NCBI RefSeq assembly: GCF_965200405.1
Contig: NZ_OZ241356.1
Span: 3,286,001 to 3,350,000 of the forward strand
DNA length: 64,000 bases
Direction: 5' to 3'
Source of the DNA: Glacieibacterium sp965200405
GTDB taxonomy: Bacteria > Pseudomonadota > Alphaproteobacteria > Sphingomonadales > Sphingomonadaceae
The notes beneath the pieces were generated by a model. The model was not told the DNA's origin and made no database searches. It saw only the letters and a list, made by a program, of their open reading frames with translations. Below, piece by piece: positions 45,725-54,534 of this stretch; within the stretch, counting starts at the first letter, position 1, and every line of letters begins with the position of its first letter. Both the position numbers and the translations under genes were made by a program.

Positions 45725-46273
45725 ATGCCAGTCAGCTACACGCAGGATAACCGCATCGGTCGGCTGAAGACCGACCTCGGCAAGGACAAGCTGTGCCTGC
45801 TCCGGATGTCCTGCGTCGACCGGCTCAGCGAAGGCTTCACGATCATCGTCGATGCCGTCAGCGAGACCGTGCAGGACATGCACGCGATCCTGGGCACCAA
45901 CGTAACCATCGAGTTCGAGACCCCGGCCAAGCTTCACGTCGACCGCTTCTTCAACGGCAACCTCTGGGAATATACCGAGCTGGAGGCCGACGAGCAGGGT
46001 TATCACTACCGGCTGGTGCTGCGTCCCGAGACGCAATTTATGACGCTCAACCGGCGCAGTCGCATCGTCAAGCCGACGCTGACCGTCATGGAGGTCATCA
46101 CCGGCCTGATCATCGGCTCGCACAGCTCGAAGTGCAGCGGCGTCTACACCGCGAGCGAGCATTGCGTCCAATATCTGGAGAGCGACTTCGACTTCATGTC
46201 GCGCCTGATGGAATATGAAGGCAGCCGCTGGGTGCAGTCGGCAGCACCGTGCCGCCGGCGCGCCAGCCCGTGA
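45725..46273 (+). pseudogene. vgrG: 5' fragment of type VI secretion vgrG (tssI)
   Basis: The first ~165 residues match the gp27-like N-terminal domain of VgrG spike proteins: FFNGNLWEYTELE, YHYRLVLRPETQFMTLNRRSRI and the hallmark EHCVQYLESDFDFMSRLMEYEG. Full VgrG is 600 residues or more. The match stops abruptly near 46221, after which ~17 unrelated residues lead to a stop. The lost 3' part coincides with the 3' end of a truncated kinase gene on the other strand, so two broken genes are joined tail to tail. Confidence 0.88.
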
Positions 46274-47006
46274 CCCGAATGGCGCCGTCTTCGCCGGGCG
46301 TGCCGGCAACGCGGAGGTCGCTGCACGGCACGGCCGCGAGAGCCGCCAGCAATTGCGGCCGGGCGCTCGACCAGTCGGCCTTGGCCACCGGGGTCGGCAC
46401 TCTCGATCCGGCATCGGGCGCGTTGGCGGTTTGGGGTGGCGCGGCGGTCGCGTCGATGTCTGCGGTAGACTTGGGGCCGCCGCTCAGTGCGAAATAGCCA
46501 CCGGCGCTGCCGAGCAGCAGCACCACTGCCGCGATGCCGCCGAACAACGGCGCCTTGCTCTTCGCTTTTGCGGGCGGCGCGATCGACGGTGCGTCGGCCC
46601 GGACGAACGCGGGCGATGCGGGAGGCGGCATCGTCGGCGCGCCGGTCGTCATGCCGAACTGGTCGCCGGCCATCCCCGCCGCGGGTGCATCGAGCGCCTC
46701 GATCACCGCTTCCATCGAGCGGAAGCGAACCTCCGGATCGGGCTGCAGCATGCCGGTGAAGACGCGCACCAGATCGGGCTCGAGAAAGCTCAGGTCGGGC
46801 ACGGTATCGCGTGCCTCCAGCGCGTCGACGATGGTGATGCCCATGTCGAGCGGCCTGCCCTTGGCCAGTGCCAGGACCGTTAGCGCGAGGCTGTAGACGT
46901 CGGTCCATGGTCCGACCGAGCGCTTGTACTTGCCGAATATCTCGGGCGCGGCATAGCCGAGTTCGCGGTTGTAATGGCGCAACAAGCGCGGATCGATCGC
47001 GCTCAT
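46194..47006 (-). pseudogene. Ser/Thr kinase C-lobe fragment with TM segment
   Basis: A 270-residue product that begins inside a kinase C-lobe (GYAAPEIFGKYKRSVGPWTDVYSLALTVLALAKGR). It has no glycine loop, catalytic Lys, HRD or DFG motif. A Pro-rich linker, one transmembrane helix (LFGGIAAVVLLLGSAGGYFAL) and a short periplasmic domain follow. The last ~10 residues are antisense vgrG, so the 3' end is lost. The ATG overlaps the tssE stop. It looks like a remnant of a T6SS-linked PpkA-type kinase; a functional pseudokinase cannot be excluded. Confidence 0.75.
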
Positions 47007-47512
47007 GCGTCGATCTCGACATGACCGTCGTCGAGATCGACAGTCGTCTTGAGCTCGATCCAGCTCTCCTCCACCGCGTTACGGATCTCGCCACTGATGG
47101 CAAAGCGCAGCTTGTTCTGGGTTTCAACCAAGTCCTTGTCGAACAGGACCTTGATCGATTCAGGCCGCAACCGCTGCTCGAACGACCGGATCGCCGTCGT
47201 GACCTCCAGCGTCCGCCGCGCCATCGAGGGCTGGTCGAGGGAGCGGCCAGTCAACTCGGGCAGGCCCTGGTTGAGTACCGAGGTCTTGATTTCGGGATAG
47301 TCTTCCAGCGAGACCGCGGCTTCGAAATTGATGTCGTTGAGGACCCAGGCGATATCGCGCTGGATCGTCGCGCGCAGCTCTGCTTCCCCGAAGCGATCCA
47401 CTGGCGGGACGTAGAAGGGCATCCTTTCCCGTCGCGACGCAGTCCGCTCGCCGCCGATATCACCGATCAACTTATCGAGTATCGACGGTTTGAGAGGAAC
47501 CTGCGTCGCCAT
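47003..47512 (-). CDS. tssE: Type VI secretion baseplate subunit TssE
   Basis: A 169-residue gp25-like baseplate wedge protein. The motif RATIQRDIAWVLND, SVLNQGLPELTG and TLEVTTAIRSFEQRL support TssE. It appears full length, with no stop or shift. Its usual partners (tssF, tssG, tssB, tssC and others) are absent here. It lies 10 nt after the tagJ fragment, the natural order in T6SS loci, so it is probably an orphan of a deleted cluster. Confidence 0.85.
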   Translation of the reverse strand: MATQVPLKPSILDKLIGDIGGERTASRRERMPFYVPPVDRFGEAELRATIQRDIAWVLNDINFEAAVSLEDYPEIKTSVLNQGLPELTGRSLDQPSMARRTLEVTTAIRSFEQRLRPESIKVLFDKDLVETQNKLRFAISGEIRNAVEESWIELKTTVDLDDGHVEIDA

Positions 47513-47522
47513 TTATCGGCGA

Positions 47523-47910
47523 TCATCCGAGCCGGAGATCGCGCAATCCGAGAACGCCGTTTTCCGGACCGTCCGATGTGAGCAAACGCTGTCCGAGGCC
47601 ATAATCCTGACCGTCGTTATCGACCCACTCCGTCCGACGGCCGAGCATCAAATCGGCATCTCCGCTCGCCTGGGTGCCAGGATACAGGACGGGAATGAAG
47701 GCCATCGACGTCTGGCCCGACTTCGTCTCCAGCTCGGCGGGCAGCCAGACCTTGTCGCGCAGGTCGACGGGCTCCGAGAATTTGATGCGCTTCAACGCCG
47801 CAAAGGGGACAAAGCCATAGTGATCACCCACGATCGCCTCGAGCATCGGCCCGAACCTCGCGTCAGCGTCGGCGATCCACTCAAAAGGCTCACCGTCCAT
47901 CGATCCAGGT
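47523..47910 (-). pseudogene. tagJ: 3' fragment of T6SS accessory gene tagJ (impE)
   Basis: About 125 residues match the C-terminal half of ImpE/TagJ: GEPFEWIADADARFGPMLEAI, GFVPFAALKRIKFSEPVDLRD and LMLGRRTEWVDND. Complete TagJ is ~270 residues. Homology begins at about 47900, where the frame runs back into unrelated out-of-frame sequence of a CHAT gene. An ATG at 47898-47900 might still start the fragment. Confidence 0.85.
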
Positions 47911-48511
47911 GTTGCCGGGGCTGTGCGGCCCGCATCGAGCCGGCGATCGATTGCTTCAGGCCGGTTTTGAAGAACGTCTCGATCAATTGGGTCGAGGCCG
48001 CGACCTGACGGCCGTCGCGGGTCTTGAAGCCATCGGGAATGGCCCAGTAAGTCGTCACCACCGTCCTGGATCCCGCCACGAGGAAGGCGCGGACCAGTCC
48101 GTTGAGCGTAGCGCCCTGCCCGGCCCGGCCAGCGCGGAACCCCGTCGTTCCACTGGCGCGCGAGGCGCGGGTCTCGGCGGCGGTGTTGCACGCCGAAAGA
48201 ACCACCAGATTGGCATCGAACTGGAGGTTGGCGATCTCTTCGAAGCTCAGCAGCCCATCGGATTGCGGGTCATCGCCAATCGAGGTGATCAGCGCCGGGG
48301 GACTATCGCAATCGAGCTCGCCCTGCTTCAGTCCGTGGGTGGCGAAGTGGACATGGCTGACGACGCGATCAGGACAGTCACGATGCCGCCGAAAGCCGAG
48401 CGCGCAAATCCAAATGTCATGAAGACTTCCCCAGCGCCGGCGCCGTAACACCAATATAGGCCCGTAACGTCTTTCCTCGTTACGGGTCAAGATATTTACG
48501 CGGCATGACAA
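47905..48511 (-). pseudogene. CHAT (caspase-like) protease fragment
   Basis: The frame encodes the CHAT catalytic core. HVHFATHG holds the catalytic His (codon 48335-48337), and VVLSACNTA the catalytic Cys (codon 48188-48190). GATLNGLVRAFLVAGSRTVVTTYWAIPD follows. The N-terminal part of the domain and any upstream domain are missing, and homology ends at SIAGSMRAAQ where the tagJ fragment begins in another frame. Both catalytic residues survive, but the fragment is unlikely to fold as a complete protease. Confidence 0.82.
48461..48486. repeat. Perfect 9-bp hairpin near the CHAT 5' end
   Basis: CCCGTAACG at 48461-48469 pairs with CGTTACGGG at 48478-48486 across an 8-nt loop. There is no T-tract on either side, so it is not an obvious terminator. 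It sits at the broken 5' end of the CHAT fragment and might mark a rearrangement end or an operator. Confidence 0.5.
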
Positions 48512-48605
48512 GGCGAGCTTGATACTGGAGAAATCTCCCTATTTCCCAACGCCATGATTACGTTACACGAATCGTCGTTTCGTGGCCGTTAGAATGATAT
48601 TCAGC

Positions 48606-49424
48606 TTAATGCTGTCGGCCGGAGCGCCCGCCGGAAATCTCTATTTCGTAAAGCCGTGGCCAGAGTTTACCGGTGACGAACAGCCTGCCGCTTTCGGCGT
48701 CAAAGGCAATGCCGTTGAGCACGTCCGGCTCACCCGGCACGCCGCGACCGTGCGGTCCTCCGGACAAACCGGTCAGGTCGATCCAACCCACGACCTTGCC
48801 TGTCGACGGATCGATGCGCGCGATATAATCGGTCTGGAAGACGTTCGCGAGAATTTCGCCCCGCACGTATTCAAGCTCGTTCAACGAGGCGACCGGCTGG
48901 CCACCGTCGGTCACCTGGAGGCGCTTGACCTCCTTCATGGTGACAGGATCGAGCAGCCTCAACTCGGCCGTGCCGTCGCTCATGACGACGTATTTGTCGG
49001 CGCGGGTCAGGCCCCAGCCTTCGCCTCTGTAATTGAACTCGCCGATCCTGGCGAAACTCGACAAGCCATAGATGAAGCCGACCTGGCCTTTCCAGGTGAG
49101 CTGGATCAGCTTGTCACCAGCGGCGACGATGCCTTCACCAAAATAGCGCGCGTCGAGGCTGCGCTGCTGGATCACCTTGCCGGTGGCGAGTTCAACCCGC
49201 CGAATGGAAGAACGCCCCTCCAAACCGGTGCTCTCGTAGATACTGCCCTTGCGGTAAAACAGGCCCTCGGTGAAGGCTTGCGGGTCGTGCGGGTAGCTGC
49301 GCACCACCTTGAAAGTCGAGATCGGAGCACGTGATTGGGCAATCGGCGGGGCTGCGAAACTCGCTGCCGCCAGCACGGACCAGATCAGCGCTGACAGGTA
49401 ACCGACGCCCAGTCTCGAATTCAA
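48606..49424 (-). CDS. Glutaminyl-peptide cyclotransferase
   Basis: A 272-residue exported protein of the plant-type glutamine cyclotransferase (beta-propeller) family, which forms N-terminal pyroglutamate. Motifs include SYPHDPQAFTEGL, YFGEGI, EGWGLT and LNELEYVRG, LNGIAFD. A signal peptide (SALIWSVLAAASFAAPPIAQ) sends it to the periplasm. TTG 49422-49424 is chosen because GGAGG lies 8 nt upstream; another TTG at 49437-49439 lacks one. Confidence 0.92.
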   Translation of the reverse strand: MNSRLGVGYLSALIWSVLAAASFAAPPIAQSRAPISTFKVVRSYPHDPQAFTEGLFYRKGSIYESTGLEGRSSIRRVELATGKVIQQRSLDARYFGEGIVAAGDKLIQLTWKGQVGFIYGLSSFARIGEFNYRGEGWGLTRADKYVVMSDGTAELRLLDPVTMKEVKRLQVTDGGQPVASLNELEYVRGEILANVFQTDYIARIDPSTGKVVGWIDLTGLSGGPHGRGVPGEPDVLNGIAFDAESGRLFVTGKLWPRLYEIEISGGRSGRQH

Positions 49425-49610
49425 GAAACCGTCCTCCAAACGCTTCGCTACCGTAACGTTCTAGTATGTGCTCGTCCAGCGCATCCGCTCTAGCCGAGTG
49501 CTCGAGGCAGGCAAAGATGCTGAACAGCTTGGGCAAATCGCGGCAAGTTACGCTCGACGATGCGCGGGGGTAAGGCTAAGCGAAGCAAGTAACAGGCTGG
49601 GAGCCCAGAA

Positions 49611-49790
49611 ATGGCGGAACGTTTCGAGCGGCATCGCCAGGCGTGGACCAGCGATGAAATCCAGAAACTGCATGTACTCGCCAAGAAGGGCATGGCGCTG
49701 AAGGCGATCGCCCGTGCGCTGACGCGGAGTGAGGAGTCCACACGCGACCGGGCCAAGCTCGACGGCCTGAATATTTCCAAGCTGCACTAG
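49611..49790 (+). CDS. Small Myb/GcrA-like DNA-binding-type protein
   Basis: A 59-residue basic protein (MAERFERHRQAWTSDEIQKL...) with GGGAG upstream of its ATG. The pattern WTSDEIQKLHVLAKKGMALKAIARALTRS resembles the N-terminal helix-turn-helix of GcrA and other SANT/Myb-like proteins that count Trp and then xxIAxxL. It may be a small regulator. It converges on the PEP-CTERM gene, whose terminator lies just downstream. Confidence 0.7.
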   Translation: MAERFERHRQAWTSDEIQKLHVLAKKGMALKAIARALTRSEESTRDRAKLDGLNISKLH

Positions 49791-49824
49791 CGCCGGACTG
49801 TTTTAGCCCAGACTTCCGGGCACG

Positions 49825-49851
49825 AAAAAGGGCGCATCCGAAGATGCGCCC
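49825..49851 (-). terminator. Rho-independent terminator of the PEP-CTERM gene
   Basis: A perfect 9-bp stem (GGGCGCATC at 49830-49838, GATGCGCCC at 49843-49851) with a CGAA tetraloop. AAAAA at 49825-49829 gives the T-tract on the minus strand. It serves the PEP-CTERM gene. Confidence 0.9.
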
Positions 49852-49891
49852 TGATCGACCAAGCTGCCGGCTTGTCGCCCGCAGCAGATAC

Positions 49892-50701
49892 TTAGACGGC
49901 GTAGACGGTCTTGCGAGCGCGGCGACGAGCCTGCACGCCGACCATGCCGAAGCCGAGGATCATCAGACCCCAGACGGCGGGCTCAGGCACTGCGGTGACT
50001 TCCGGAGCAGGATCGGACGAGAAGCTGCCGCTGCTCACAGCCTTAAAGGTACGCAAGGCATTCGTCGGAGTCGACGACGATGTCGGGGTAGCCTGCAGCA
50101 CCGAAGTGATCGACGTCAGCGCAAGGCCGAAATCGCGATCGTTGGTCGGAATGAAGCTGAGGAAATCCGACGTGTAGGTAACGGTCGATGCTGCAGTCGT
50201 CGAAGCGCTGAACGAGCCAGCCGCGCCGCTACGCTGGCCGCCGATGCTGGCGAGTGAGAAGGAACCCGAAAGCAGATTGGAGCCGATAGCGAAAACGTTG
50301 GTGCCGACGGTGATTTCCGTTGTCGACAGGAACGAGAACGTGCCCTGGATATTCTGCTGCACGATGAAGCCGCCCACTACGACCGCAGGGGTCGTCGTCG
50401 CCGTTGCGAACAACGTGAAGTTCGCCGTGACGCTGTTAACATAAGGCGAAATGCTGGGCTGCAGGAACGAGAACGCTACGGCCCGCGAGCCAGCCACACT
50501 CGAGCCCGGCGTAGCGATCGTGTTGATGGAGCCGCTCTTGCCCGACGCACCGTTCGAGCCGCTGTTCTTCCACTCGATGTTCGCACCAGGCGTAATCGCG
50601 GAATATTGAGCGAACGTATAGCTTTCGGCTTTTGCAATACCTGCAAACGAGATCGCCCCTAGCGCCAATGAAGTGGCAGCGAATTTCACGATCATGCTCA
50701 T
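49892..50701 (-). CDS. PEP-CTERM sorting-signal protein
   Basis: A 269-residue exported protein. A signal peptide (MSMIVKFAATSLALGAISFAGIAKA) is followed by a Ser/Thr/Ala-rich beta domain. A C-terminal PEP-CTERM signal completes it: VPEPAVWGLMILGFGMVGVQARRRAR, in the form common in sphingomonads. An exosortase encoded ~4 kb away is expected to cut it after the PEP motif and release it to the surface or matrix. GGAG precedes the ATG, and a strong terminator follows. Confidence 0.93.
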   Translation of the reverse strand: MSMIVKFAATSLALGAISFAGIAKAESYTFAQYSAITPGANIEWKNSGSNGASGKSGSINTIATPGSSVAGSRAVAFSFLQPSISPYVNSVTANFTLFATATTTPAVVVGGFIVQQNIQGTFSFLSTTEITVGTNVFAIGSNLLSGSFSLASIGGQRSGAAGSFSASTTAASTVTYTSDFLSFIPTNDRDFGLALTSITSVLQATPTSSSTPTNALRTFKAVSSGSFSSDPAPEVTAVPEPAVWGLMILGFGMVGVQARRRARKTVYAV

Positions 50702-50897
50702 CTCGTTACTCCGGTATTACTACCTCACCGCGCTAACGATCTGGTAATACTTCGCCTCCTCTATTGCAGAGCAAGCTTCTTGTAATTCGTTACGCAAGCA
50801 TCATGCCAGTTATTTGAGACTGTTAAGTCGTTGAGTTAACCGGTTTTTTCCAATTAACTAATCAGAAATCTGTAAAGCCCACCGACATGTGGACCGC
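50702..50897. promoter_or_regulatory. AT-rich promoter region of the PEP-CTERM gene
   Basis: 196 bp, notably AT-rich. GTATTAC and GTAATAC form a 7-bp inverted repeat about 22 nt apart just upstream of the PEP-CTERM ATG and could be an operator. No gene is seen. Confidence 0.45.
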
Positions 50898-51950
50898 TCA
50901 AACCCTGGTCTTGGCCTTCAGGGCTGGCTGCTCGATGAAATGCCACGACAGCGCCGCGAACGGCAGGGTCATCGCGAAGCCGATCGCTATGTTCGACAAT
51001 GGGTTTATGCTCCATCCCATCGAAATCGCGATCTGCTGTGCCGGGAACGCGTAGATGTAGATGCCGTAGCTATAGTCCGGCAGCCCGGCGCTCGTCCGCT
51101 TCAGTGCTGCAGGCACCCGAAATGCCGCGACCAGGGTCAGATACGCCGCGGCCACCTGGATCACCGTCGTCGCGATAACGGTGTCGATCGCGAGATGAGC
51201 GAAAATCACTGCGCCTAGTGCACCGACGATGGCAAACGGCCACGACAATGGAATACGGTCGCGCCACTGGTACGCCGTCACACCGATGAAGAATGCCACG
51301 GCCAGCCGGCGAGGGTTCGCGAGCAGCGGAACCGCCTGGATCGGCACAAGCACATGGACGACGACGGCAACCAGGAACGCCACCAGAAGCCAGCGACGCG
51401 GTGCCAGCAGGCCGACTGCCCCAAGCAATGCGAGCGTGATGTAGCACCGCACTTCCTGCGGGATCGTCCACAGGGATCCGTTCACTGCGGTATTACGATG
51501 ACCGTCGAACACCCCCGGCAGGCCGTAATCACCGCCAAGCAACAGTGCGTTGCGCCACAGATAGGTGGCTGTCTTCGGCGAGACGAGGAAGTCCCAGGCC
51601 GGCAGGGTCGTGAACGCCAGCCCTACCCCGATCGTCGTGACCAGCAGCATCGTCCATAAACCCGGGATCATGCGCAGGGCGCGGGCGATCGCAAAATCCC
51701 GGATACCTCGTTTCAACAAGCTGCCGGTGACCAGGAAGCCGCTGAGTGAGAAGAACAAATAGACCGCCAGCCGACTGACCGGGAAGGTCAGTATTCCGAC
51801 ACTGGGATCGAGCCCGTTCCGCCACTGGGTCAGGTCCCAGGCGTGCGAAAACATCACCGTCGAGGCAAGTATCCACCGCAGGGCCGTGAAGATATTTCCG
51901 TCGTGCTTCAGATCGGCAGCGCTGATCGGGCGTTGCAGCCAGGCCGCCAT
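50898..51950 (-). CDS. Acyltransferase 3 family membrane protein
   Basis: A 350-residue OafA/YrhL-like acyltransferase with about ten hydrophobic segments. FTALRWILASTVMFSHAW includes the conserved His, and SLSGFLVTGSL and GSLWTIPQEVRCY are also typical. It probably acetylates or succinylates an exopolysaccharide. The ATG is two nt after the sugar-transferase stop, so both are cotranscribed. Confidence 0.93.
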   Translation of the reverse strand: MAAWLQRPISAADLKHDGNIFTALRWILASTVMFSHAWDLTQWRNGLDPSVGILTFPVSRLAVYLFFSLSGFLVTGSLLKRGIRDFAIARALRMIPGLWTMLLVTTIGVGLAFTTLPAWDFLVSPKTATYLWRNALLLGGDYGLPGVFDGHRNTAVNGSLWTIPQEVRCYITLALLGAVGLLAPRRWLLVAFLVAVVVHVLVPIQAVPLLANPRRLAVAFFIGVTAYQWRDRIPLSWPFAIVGALGAVIFAHLAIDTVIATTVIQVAAAYLTLVAAFRVPAALKRTSAGLPDYSYGIYIYAFPAQQIAISMGWSINPLSNIAIGFAMTLPFAALSWHFIEQPALKAKTRV

Positions 51951-51952
51951 GA

Positions 51953-53416
51953 TCAGAAGGCGTTCCGCGGTGTAACCAGGGCAACGGCGGTTCTCATCAG
52001 GATGTACAGGTCGAACCAGATCGACCAGTTCTCGATGTAATAAAGATCGTGCTCGAACCGCTTGACGAGCTTGTCCTCGGTATCGGTCTCGCCGCGCCAG
52101 CCGCAGACCTGGGCCCAGCCGGTGATCCCTGGCTTGACCTTGTGCCGTGCGGCATAGGACGAGACGACGTCGGAGAACAGTCGGCCCCCTGCCCGCGTCG
52201 AGGCGGCGTGAGGCCTTGGTCCGACCAGCGACATGTCGCCCTGCAGAACGTTGAAAAGCTGAGGCAACTCGTCGAGGCTCAGCACCCGCAGGAAGCGTCC
52301 GAGCCGGGTGACCCGAGGATCGTGCCGGCTCGCCTGCTGGATATTGTCGGTCTCCAGCCGATCGACGTACATCGAGCGGAATTTGAAGACGCGGAACGGC
52401 TTGTTGTTGAAGCCTTCGCGAGGCTGCCTGAACAGGATCGGGCCCGGTGAATCCAACCGGATGGCGATGGCGATCAACAGCATCAATGGCGACACGATAA
52501 GCAACGCCAGGCCGCCGAGGACCCGGTCTTCGATCGCCTTGAGTCCGGCGTCGACACCCGAGATCGGCCGCTCGAACAAGGTCATCACCGGCATTTCGCC
52601 GAGCAGGACGACCGGCCGGCGCGCGAAGACGAAGCTCGCAAGGTCCGGGGCAAGGCGGATGCGGACCGGCGTCAGGGCCAGCGTCGAGACGACCTGCTGG
52701 AGCCGCATCTCGGCGGACCACGGCAGAGCCACGATGACCTGGTCGATGTTGCCTTCGCGGATCCGGTCGACAAGCGCCACCAGGTTCCCCAGCACCGGCA
52801 GGTCCGCAGCCCGGTCGGGAACGCGCCCGTCGCGACGATCGTCGAAGAAGCCGATGAGCGTGATCGTCAACCGGTCATGCGTCTGGATGTAGCTGGCGAG
52901 GCGGGCACCCTGCGGCCCCGCTCCGAAGATCGCGACGCGCTGGTTGAAAATACCGCGCTTTTTCAGGCGTCGCACCCATACGGTCATTGCTACACGGGCC
53001 GCGAGCAGCAGCAACCCGCCGCTGACGAACCAGCCGATGGACCATGCCCGCGACACTTGATCGGACGTCTTCAGCAAAAAGCCGAGCGTCACCATGAACA
53101 GCGCCGAGGCGAACCAGCTGGTTGCTACACGTTGCCACGCCTGGCGCAGCGAAAACTGCGCGTCGATGTCGTAACAGCCGATCGTCTCGGCCAGCACCGC
53201 GAACGCGACCGCGGCCAGCATGACGATGCGGTGATAGGAAGCGACGTCGAGCGGCCCGATGACGTCGATGAAATAGCCCGTGGTCACCAGTCCCGAGATC
53301 AGGACGACGCCGAATTCCACTGCACGAACCGTCCAGACGACGACGTCGAGCGGCAAGCCGGGCTTGTCGGCCCCGGGTACCAACGGCACCGCTGGAGTCG
53401 TATCAAGCTTGCGCAT
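51953..53416 (-). CDS. Undecaprenyl-phosphate sugar phosphotransferase (WcaJ/GumD type)
   Basis: A 487-residue priming enzyme for exopolysaccharide synthesis. Four or five N-terminal membrane segments and a CoA-binding-like region (VAIFGAGPQGARLA) precede the C-terminal transferase: RLDSPGPILFRQPREG, FRSMYVD, LDELPQLFNVLQGDMSLVGPRP and KPGITGWAQVCGWRG. It attaches a hexose-1-phosphate to undecaprenyl phosphate. The ATG at 53414-53416 is used; an upstream start adds 19 residues. Confidence 0.95.
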   Translation of the reverse strand: MRKLDTTPAVPLVPGADKPGLPLDVVVWTVRAVEFGVVLISGLVTTGYFIDVIGPLDVASYHRIVMLAAVAFAVLAETIGCYDIDAQFSLRQAWQRVATSWFASALFMVTLGFLLKTSDQVSRAWSIGWFVSGGLLLLAARVAMTVWVRRLKKRGIFNQRVAIFGAGPQGARLASYIQTHDRLTITLIGFFDDRRDGRVPDRAADLPVLGNLVALVDRIREGNIDQVIVALPWSAEMRLQQVVSTLALTPVRIRLAPDLASFVFARRPVVLLGEMPVMTLFERPISGVDAGLKAIEDRVLGGLALLIVSPLMLLIAIAIRLDSPGPILFRQPREGFNNKPFRVFKFRSMYVDRLETDNIQQASRHDPRVTRLGRFLRVLSLDELPQLFNVLQGDMSLVGPRPHAASTRAGGRLFSDVVSSYAARHKVKPGITGWAQVCGWRGETDTEDKLVKRFEHDLYYIENWSIWFDLYILMRTAVALVTPRNAF

Positions 53417-53565
53417 CTCGTTCACTGGACGCGGCTCTGGCGGCAGATCGCCGATTTGGCAAGCATCGTGCACCGGGACGGTGAAGCGATACGGATGATA
53501 GTAGCCACGTGTGCAGAAGCTGATATACGCGACCGAACACGTTTAGAACCGGGGGAGCGGGCACT

Positions 53566-53832
53566 TTGCAGACGGTGTATGACTGGAGCGCGATGGTCGT
53601 CTTTGCCGGCCTGGTGGTGCTTTTCCTCCAGCGGTCGCAAGGCGAAGCCCGGGATCACCTGTGGCAGTATCTGGTCGCCGCAGTCGGTTGCGCCGTGACC
53701 AATTACATCGGCAACGAAGCAATCAAGCAGGACCTCACCGCCTACCATCTGGGAGCGGTCGCCCTGGGCGTTGCGACGCTGGCGTTCATTGTCATCGTGT
53801 TGAAACCATTTGAAGGACTGGGCGACCGATAG
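53566..53832 (+). CDS. Small membrane protein, exosortase-system accessory
   Basis: An 88-residue protein with three hydrophobic segments (AMVVFAGLVVLFLQRSQG, YLVAAVGCAVTNYIGNEA, LGVATLAFIVIVLKPF). It resembles the short accessory proteins that accompany a sphingomonad exosortase class I recall as XrtV. The TTG at 53566 has GGGGGAG upstream; a GTG three codons later is an alternative. It converges on epsI with a 12-nt gap. Function unknown; the link to sorting is by position and resemblance. Confidence 0.72.
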   Translation: MQTVYDWSAMVVFAGLVVLFLQRSQGEARDHLWQYLVAAVGCAVTNYIGNEAIKQDLTAYHLGAVALGVATLAFIVIVLKPFEGLGDR

Positions 53833-53844
53833 GTCTTCACCCGC

Positions 53845-54534
53845 TCAGATGCGGCCGGCCAGGGTCTTGCCGATCAGCACCGGGCGGTCGGCCGGCAAGG
53901 TCGCCGTCACCATCTCGACCGCGAATTCGCGCAACCGACTGAATACCTCTGGCGTGGACTCTCCGACAGTCGACATACGGATGAGGATGCCGTCGGGAAT
54001 GATCCCGGCGAATTGCTGGTTGAGCTTCATCCAGCGCTGCTCCCGCCCATCGAGGGGCAAGTCGTCGCCGATGCGCGTCCAATAGGCGATCGGCTCGATC
54101 CGGGTGTCGTTCGTCGCGGTAAGCTCCCGAACCGGCAGCTGCGCGGTTCCGCCCAGGGGCAGGCGAACGGACTGCGACCCGGAAATCTGGAAACCCACCG
54201 CCGAGTAGCACGTCTCGGGGCGGTGCAACTGCAGCAAGTCGTTCTGCACGCTGCCATATGCCATGACCAGCATGACCGGGATGTTGTTGGGCGACTGGTA
54301 CAGCCGGGTGACCGTCTGGCTATACAGGCGATCCGCCAGGCTGCCCGGCGTCTTGGGCAGGACGAACGCATCCGACGGCACGACCGACCAGGTGCCGATC
54401 TTCGAGGGCACGATGCTCTCGAGCTTCCGGTTCTCGGGCAGCAGCACGACGTGACGCCGTGGCGTCAGCGCCGTCGCCGCTGCAGCCGAGGCAGCAAGCA
54501 TGCCGCCGAACAGGACGTCCCGACGAGCGATCAT
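53845..54534 (-). CDS. epsI: Exosortase-associated protein EpsI
   Basis: A 229-residue exported or anchored protein (N-terminal hydrophobic MLAASAAAATA). It carries the EpsI signature LHRPETCYSAVGFQI and R-E-L-T in the following strand. EpsI is found next to, or fused with, exosortases and is required for polysaccharide production or sorting in some species. The ATG overlaps the exosortase stop by 4 nt. Confidence 0.93.
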   Translation of the reverse strand: MIARRDVLFGGMLAASAAAATALTPRRHVVLLPENRKLESIVPSKIGTWSVVPSDAFVLPKTPGSLADRLYSQTVTRLYQSPNNIPVMLVMAYGSVQNDLLQLHRPETCYSAVGFQISGSQSVRLPLGGTAQLPVRELTATNDTRIEPIAYWTRIGDDLPLDGREQRWMKLNQQFAGIIPDGILIRMSTVGESTPEVFSRLREFAVEMVTATLPADRPVLIGKTLAGRI

